Assembly (NCBI RefSeq): GCF_963576545.1
Contig: NC_083656.1
Location: 6,824,311 to 6,888,310 of the forward strand
Direction: 5' to 3'
Source: Limanda limanda
Lineage: Eukaryota; Chordata; Actinopteri; Pleuronectiformes; Pleuronectidae
Length of the DNA: 64,000 bases
Both the position numbers and the translations under genes were made by a program. The stretch's first letter is position 1, and each line of letters opens with the position of its first letter. Under the pieces are notes generated by a model. It searched no databases, had not been told where the DNA came from, and saw only the letters and a list, made by a program, of their open reading frames with translations. Below are positions 60,879 through 64,000 of the stretch, piece after piece.

Positions 60879-63800
60879 TTGTATAGCTTGCATGTTCATC
60901 ACGACGACAAGCCCTGAGGAAGTTCTGTCCCTGACCTGAGACAAACAAATAGTCGTTGACCTGCAGAACATTTGGTTAAAGGTTTGCAGTCGCTGCCTCG
61001 GTGCCGGGTTAAAGAGATCGCAGCCTTGGTTTCCCGTGACATCCCGGTGATGGGACATTTGTCACAGTTACTCCGCGCGTCCTTCACTCCCGTCCCGGTG
61101 GCGTCGGCTGCGGAGCCTCAAGCTGACACGCTGCACGTTAATCGCCCAACTGTTTTGCATTTGCTCAAACAAACACGTCAATAGTGGAACAGTTTTGCCG
61201 TTGACGGATATGAAGCTGCAAAGGTTTTTGTGACACCTTCGAGGCACAGTCATTATCTAATCGTATCGGGTTCTGGATACCTCCACTGTGGCGGGCCCAA
61301 AGCAGCAGGTTAATAAAGTAGACCCCCAGAAGACATCAAACATGCATTAAACCTAAAGGGAACTAATGAAAAGTTTTAATTATCTCCATATCTCCTGACC
61401 CGGTGTCAGCTGAGTCTTGATTAGAGTTCGGGTGATCGGCGTTCGCACAACAGGCAGAAGTCTTCGAGCAGCTCCGGACTGCGCTCGCCATCACACGGCT
61501 CAGCTCGGTTGTTGTCCTATGTGAACTGTACCTCAGCTGGAGGTGAGTTGTGTTTGTGCTGTCAGACACAACCTGCATCACCAATAGGAGGAATGATGCA
61601 GACATCGGGGGTGCGGCGGCTGACAGACGAGGGAGTGTGACATTTTTGAGTGGGACTGATACTTGACAAAAAGCACCCAGACAATTTCTGCAGAAGGGAG
61701 GAGAAATTTGTTTTTGTTTTATCCTCAGCAGAGCTCTGAGGAAACTGGAGCCACATTACTTTATTATCTTTTTGTACAAATGTGACAGAGCTTTTAACGG
61801 ATCACGGAGCGCAGACGTAAAGATGGACAACACGTGTGTCTACTTCCACAGACCATCCAGAAAGGAAGCCAAAATACCCCTGGATTAACCCCAATGTTTT
61901 ACATCTGAACTGATACTGTAGCTCTACTAAACTTCTGCTCTTCTCAGCAAAGAAAATTAAACGTAGTAGATCATTTTAAATATCTGTTCCCCTATCATAC
62001 AGAGTAGCGATAGGGGATGTGTCCCATGTCCTGAATGCTAACATGGAGGAGGAGGGGTTTATCACATGCACTTTATATAAAGTCTGTGCTGTGGACTTGC
62101 AGCTGTTCCTGCTCCAGATGAAGTATTACAAAAGTACTTTTAAGAAGATAATAGGAACACAGAGGGGAGCATGAATATCGGGATGAGTATTGTCAGGTTA
62201 TTATCAGCGCCGTGGTGTGTTTTTTTGATGTCGTCTTCAGGGCTTTCGGAGATAATTTGCCACCTCGGCTGCACATTACTCCGACTGCGGCGCTGATGAA
62301 GCCACAATGCCCTCTGACTTCAAATGGAGTTCGCGGCAGCGGCGCTGTGACCGAGAGGCAGCGAGCGACTCCTTCTTTCTCTCCACCTGCACATCCTCCT
62401 GTGGATGTTTTCTTCTCGGGCGATCAAGGTCAACACGTAATCCTTCAGAGGTGATAGACTCACTGTTTAAGACCAGCATCGCTAATGAGCTCTATAAGAA
62501 TGCACCAACGCAGAGCGGTGTTATTAGATGCAATTTCTCCCGTGCTAATTTGTCTTCGCAACCCATTTGCAGTAATATGGAACCAGACGGATAATTTATC
62601 CTGATTCATTGATTGTAATTTGGGGTATAATTATCATAATATACCACCAGGAGGGAGAAGACGACGTCACCGCTCATGGCCTCAGGAATCACACAAACTG
62701 CTGCTGCCAGTTTGGTTTGTCTTCTTCGCTGCTTTTCTTTATTTTGTGACGGATCTGTGCGTTAATAGCGAGTCCAGATGATCTCTGCAGCGATACGCGC
62801 CGCACATTAGCGTCGCATTAGCTAAAGCGCTGTGAAGTACAGCGGACACCAGCCCAGCCGTAAACATGCGTCCGTTTACTCCGGGGGGGAAACTCGTAAA
62901 AGCTCTTCAGAACGGGATGAGTGCCTCTACCTCATATTCAACAGTGGCCGATGTACTTTAACGCCATTATCTCCATTACTTACAGAGCAAATACAACGGA
63001 GAATAACCAGCAACTGGAGAAATAAATTTGAATCTTTCGAATGCATATTTAATGAGTGGGGCTGCTTTAGTGCTTTGTTGATTTTTGCCACAGCAATGGC
63101 CTTTGATTTGGATTTGGAGTGCAGGAGAGGACGCGCAGAGGGAAACGAGACACAAATTAATTAACGCTTCCTGTTATTGTTATTTTTGCTGAAAAATACT
63201 GTAAGTACCTGTTGTTTTGCTTGAGGAAAGCCTGAATACACATATGTGCAAGGAGGCATGGAAGCAGTGACAAGCAGATATGGACTCATAGACTTACAAA
63301 TTAAATGCAGTGTATAGAGGGGTTTTATATATTTAATAAGGACGCACAATATCCACAATATCCAGCTGGAGTTTGCAGCCCGAAACGTCCAATCTCCTCC
63401 TGATGAAAAGCATCTCTTACAAATTTCTAATCAACTATATCACCTATTAAATAACACCAGCATAATTAGTTTTCGTTATTTGCAAACACTCATCTGCAGA
63501 TATGATGATTTACGATTTGCAGATATGATCTCAGTCTGTCCTCGGCGTGAGTATTTCCGTGCACAACATGCCTCCGTTTAATTTTTTTTTTTCCACTTCC
63601 ATGAAAGGTCTTTTGTTCTTCGTCGCAATTTATTAACAAACCATTCATCAAACGTGACATTTTTGGCTTCGTGTGCTTCTGACTGTTTCCACGGTGCCGA
63701 TACCACACTTGGGCTCGTCTTGGCAGTGCCCGTCTCCATCTGCCTTTTTCTTTCTCCCTTCTCTTTTTCTGCATTTAAGACTATATTTAAAAAGGATGGC

Positions 63801-64000
63801 ATGAATCTTTAATCCTGGGGGTCCAGAGGATTATTCTTTGCCAGGGGAGTCTGGAGGAGAGACTGAGAGGTGCAGTTGACTGAGTACCTAATTGTGTCCT
63901 CATTGACTTACTGTAATATCATAGCTCACGTTACAGGTTGCTAGAAGCTCCACAATGCAGGTTTTTTTCTAAGCTGATGAGGAGAGGTGTGCATCTCAGC

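Larger units (their letters stand above)
54955..64000 (-). other. nrg3: nrg3 intron upstream of the EGF exon (partial, runs off the right edge)
   Basis: This is inferred from the exon at 54819-54954 being transcribed leftward. No further exon was recognised. It holds CA tracts at 55681-55713 and 60844-60875, a CT tract at 56916-56957, a degraded transposon at 57287-57840, a fish repeat at 60108-60410 and a possible repeat fragment near 62036-62095. Stretches 55714-56915, 57841-60107, 60876-62035 and 62096-64000 show only short unsupported reading frames. Confidence 0.7.

Overview
This is vertebrate, almost certainly teleost fish, nuclear DNA: long AT-rich non-coding sequence, very frequent CA/GT, CT/GA and GATA microsatellites, and fossils of repeat families familiar from fish genomes. 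There is no bacterial-style gene packing and no rRNA, tRNA, CRISPR array or operon. I cannot name the species.

The one host coding segment I can support is a 136-bp exon on the minus strand at 54819-54954. It encodes the first four cysteines of an EGF-like domain that I recognise as neuregulin 3 (nrg3). It has a consensus donor, a tandem CAGCAG acceptor and an open frame. The exon ends inside an arginine codon, as expected at the neuregulin 3 EGF exon junction. The rest of the window is therefore read as nrg3 introns: the upstream intron is 54955-64000 and continues past the right edge; the downstream intron is 1-54818 and continues past the left edge. I did not find the exon with the last two EGF cysteines, so that intron is at least 54.8 kb. 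This fits the very large introns known for vertebrate NRG3.

The clearest mobile element is an 882-bp hAT-type transposon at 19296-20177. It has a perfect 8-bp target-site duplication (GTCAGAAC), matching 12-bp termini (TAGGGTTGCAAA) and an intact BED zinc-finger reading frame behind a plausible splice acceptor, but no room for the catalytic transposase. Other repeats are older: three fragments of the fish 'catccattatct' family (two look like one copy split by about 0.95 kb), two LINE-like 3' ends with short tandem tails, a 370-bp fish interspersed repeat at 10.7 kb, a 'tacttttactt' repeat at 60.1-60.4 kb and a broken element at 57.3-57.8 kb.

Low-complexity DNA is prominent: a 685-bp GATA/GATG array (13278-13962), a 117-bp pure CT tract running into AT (7372-7504), a GGA array (53677-53753), a 98-bp CT tract (34318-34415) and many CA/GT tracts. 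One lies 18 nt downstream of the nrg3 donor and would be a UG tract in the pre-mRNA. The points most worth checking are the nrg3 exon (one extra residue between EGF cysteines 1 and 2, a serine after cysteine 3, the NAGNAG acceptor and the UG tract) and the hAT derivative that keeps only its DNA-binding exon.
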